Source: Mycteria americana (lineage: Eukaryota > Chordata > Aves > Ciconiiformes > Ciconiidae). From it: DNA of 64,000 nucleotides. The position numbers and the translations under genes are program-made. The stretch is from the NCBI RefSeq assembly GCF_035582795.1, contig NC_134379.1, positions 2,542,001 to 2,606,000 on the forward strand. The letters are read 5' to 3'. The notes under the pieces were generated by a model, which had not been told where the DNA came from, searched no databases, and saw nothing but the letters and a program-made list of their open reading frames with translations. Below are positions 63,901-64,000 of this stretch, one piece after another (positions within the stretch are counted from its first letter, which is position 1; every line of letters begins with the position of its first letter).

Positions 63901-64000
63901 GCACTTTTAATTTCTCACACTCAGCTTCTTTTGCTCCCCTGTGTTTGTGGAGCCTGTCATCTTGTAGGAAATTGTCAGATTAGATGGTAGCCTTGGCAGT

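Larger units (their letters stand above)
60561..64000. other. 5' flank of AATF, no coding gene seen
   Basis: Contains the CAG-rich minisatellite, a second CpG island and AT-rich sequence, described separately. The longest open frames (up to 303 codons) run through the minisatellite or CpG island and are low-complexity. LHX1 is expected beyond the right edge on the same strand from known amniote gene order; minus-strand AATAAA hexamers at 63509-63514 and 63808-63813 could belong to its 3' end, but that is unproven. Confidence 0.6.

Noticed and set aside
1..64000. CRISPR arrays, operons, phage or integrated viral genes
   Set aside because: No regular spacer arrays, clustered gene frames or retroviral gag/pol/env-like frames were seen; the window is ordinary vertebrate intron and flank apart from AATF.

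Overview
The window is vertebrate, most likely avian, nuclear DNA. Two CR1 retrotransposon fragments with the bird-type 3' tail of ATTCTGTG octamers are present. Older MIR/CORE-SINE-like and turtle/archosaur-type CR1 fossils are scattered through introns, and a single housekeeping gene is broken into 12 small exons over 56.6 kb. I saw no prokaryotic operons, phage, CRISPR or plasmid features. Species cannot be named from the sequence.

The one gene I can support is AATF (Che-1/TRAUB; yeast Bfr2 family) on the minus strand, from the ATG at 60261 to the TAG at 3692-3690. I rebuilt all 12 coding exons from splice sites and reading phase. They join without a stop into 560 codons, the length I recall for the human protein. 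AATF is a nucleolar/nuclear protein that works in small-subunit ribosome assembly and also as a transcription cofactor.

Layout, left to right: 1-3689 is the AATF 3' flank (or long 3'UTR). 3690-3753 is exon 12. 3754-19915 is intron 11 (16 kb, CpG-rich on its left side, with a CR1 copy joined to a palindrome). Exons 11, 10 and 9 follow at 19.9, 23.5 and 25.6 kb, then intron 8 (11 kb). Exons 8 to 5 are clustered at 36.8-39.2 kb, followed by intron 4 (16 kb, with possible conserved elements). Exons 4 to 2 lie at 55.6-57.7 kb and exon 1 at 60.2 kb, inside a TATA-less CpG-island promoter with GC boxes and a YY1-type motif over the start codon. From 60.5 to 64 kb there is non-coding flank with a 42-bp CAG-rich minisatellite, a second CpG island with a G-quadruplex motif, and AT-rich sequence that may be regulatory.

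From known amniote gene order, ACACA should lie to the left (convergent with AATF) and LHX1 to the right (same strand as AATF). Neither coding region is visible here, so this is inference. I found no new multi-gene system. The points most worth a second look are the minisatellite with its threefold flanking motif, the palindrome at the CR1 5' junction, a GC-AG intron in AATF, a 127-bp duplicated segment flanking exon 4, and several candidate conserved non-coding elements.
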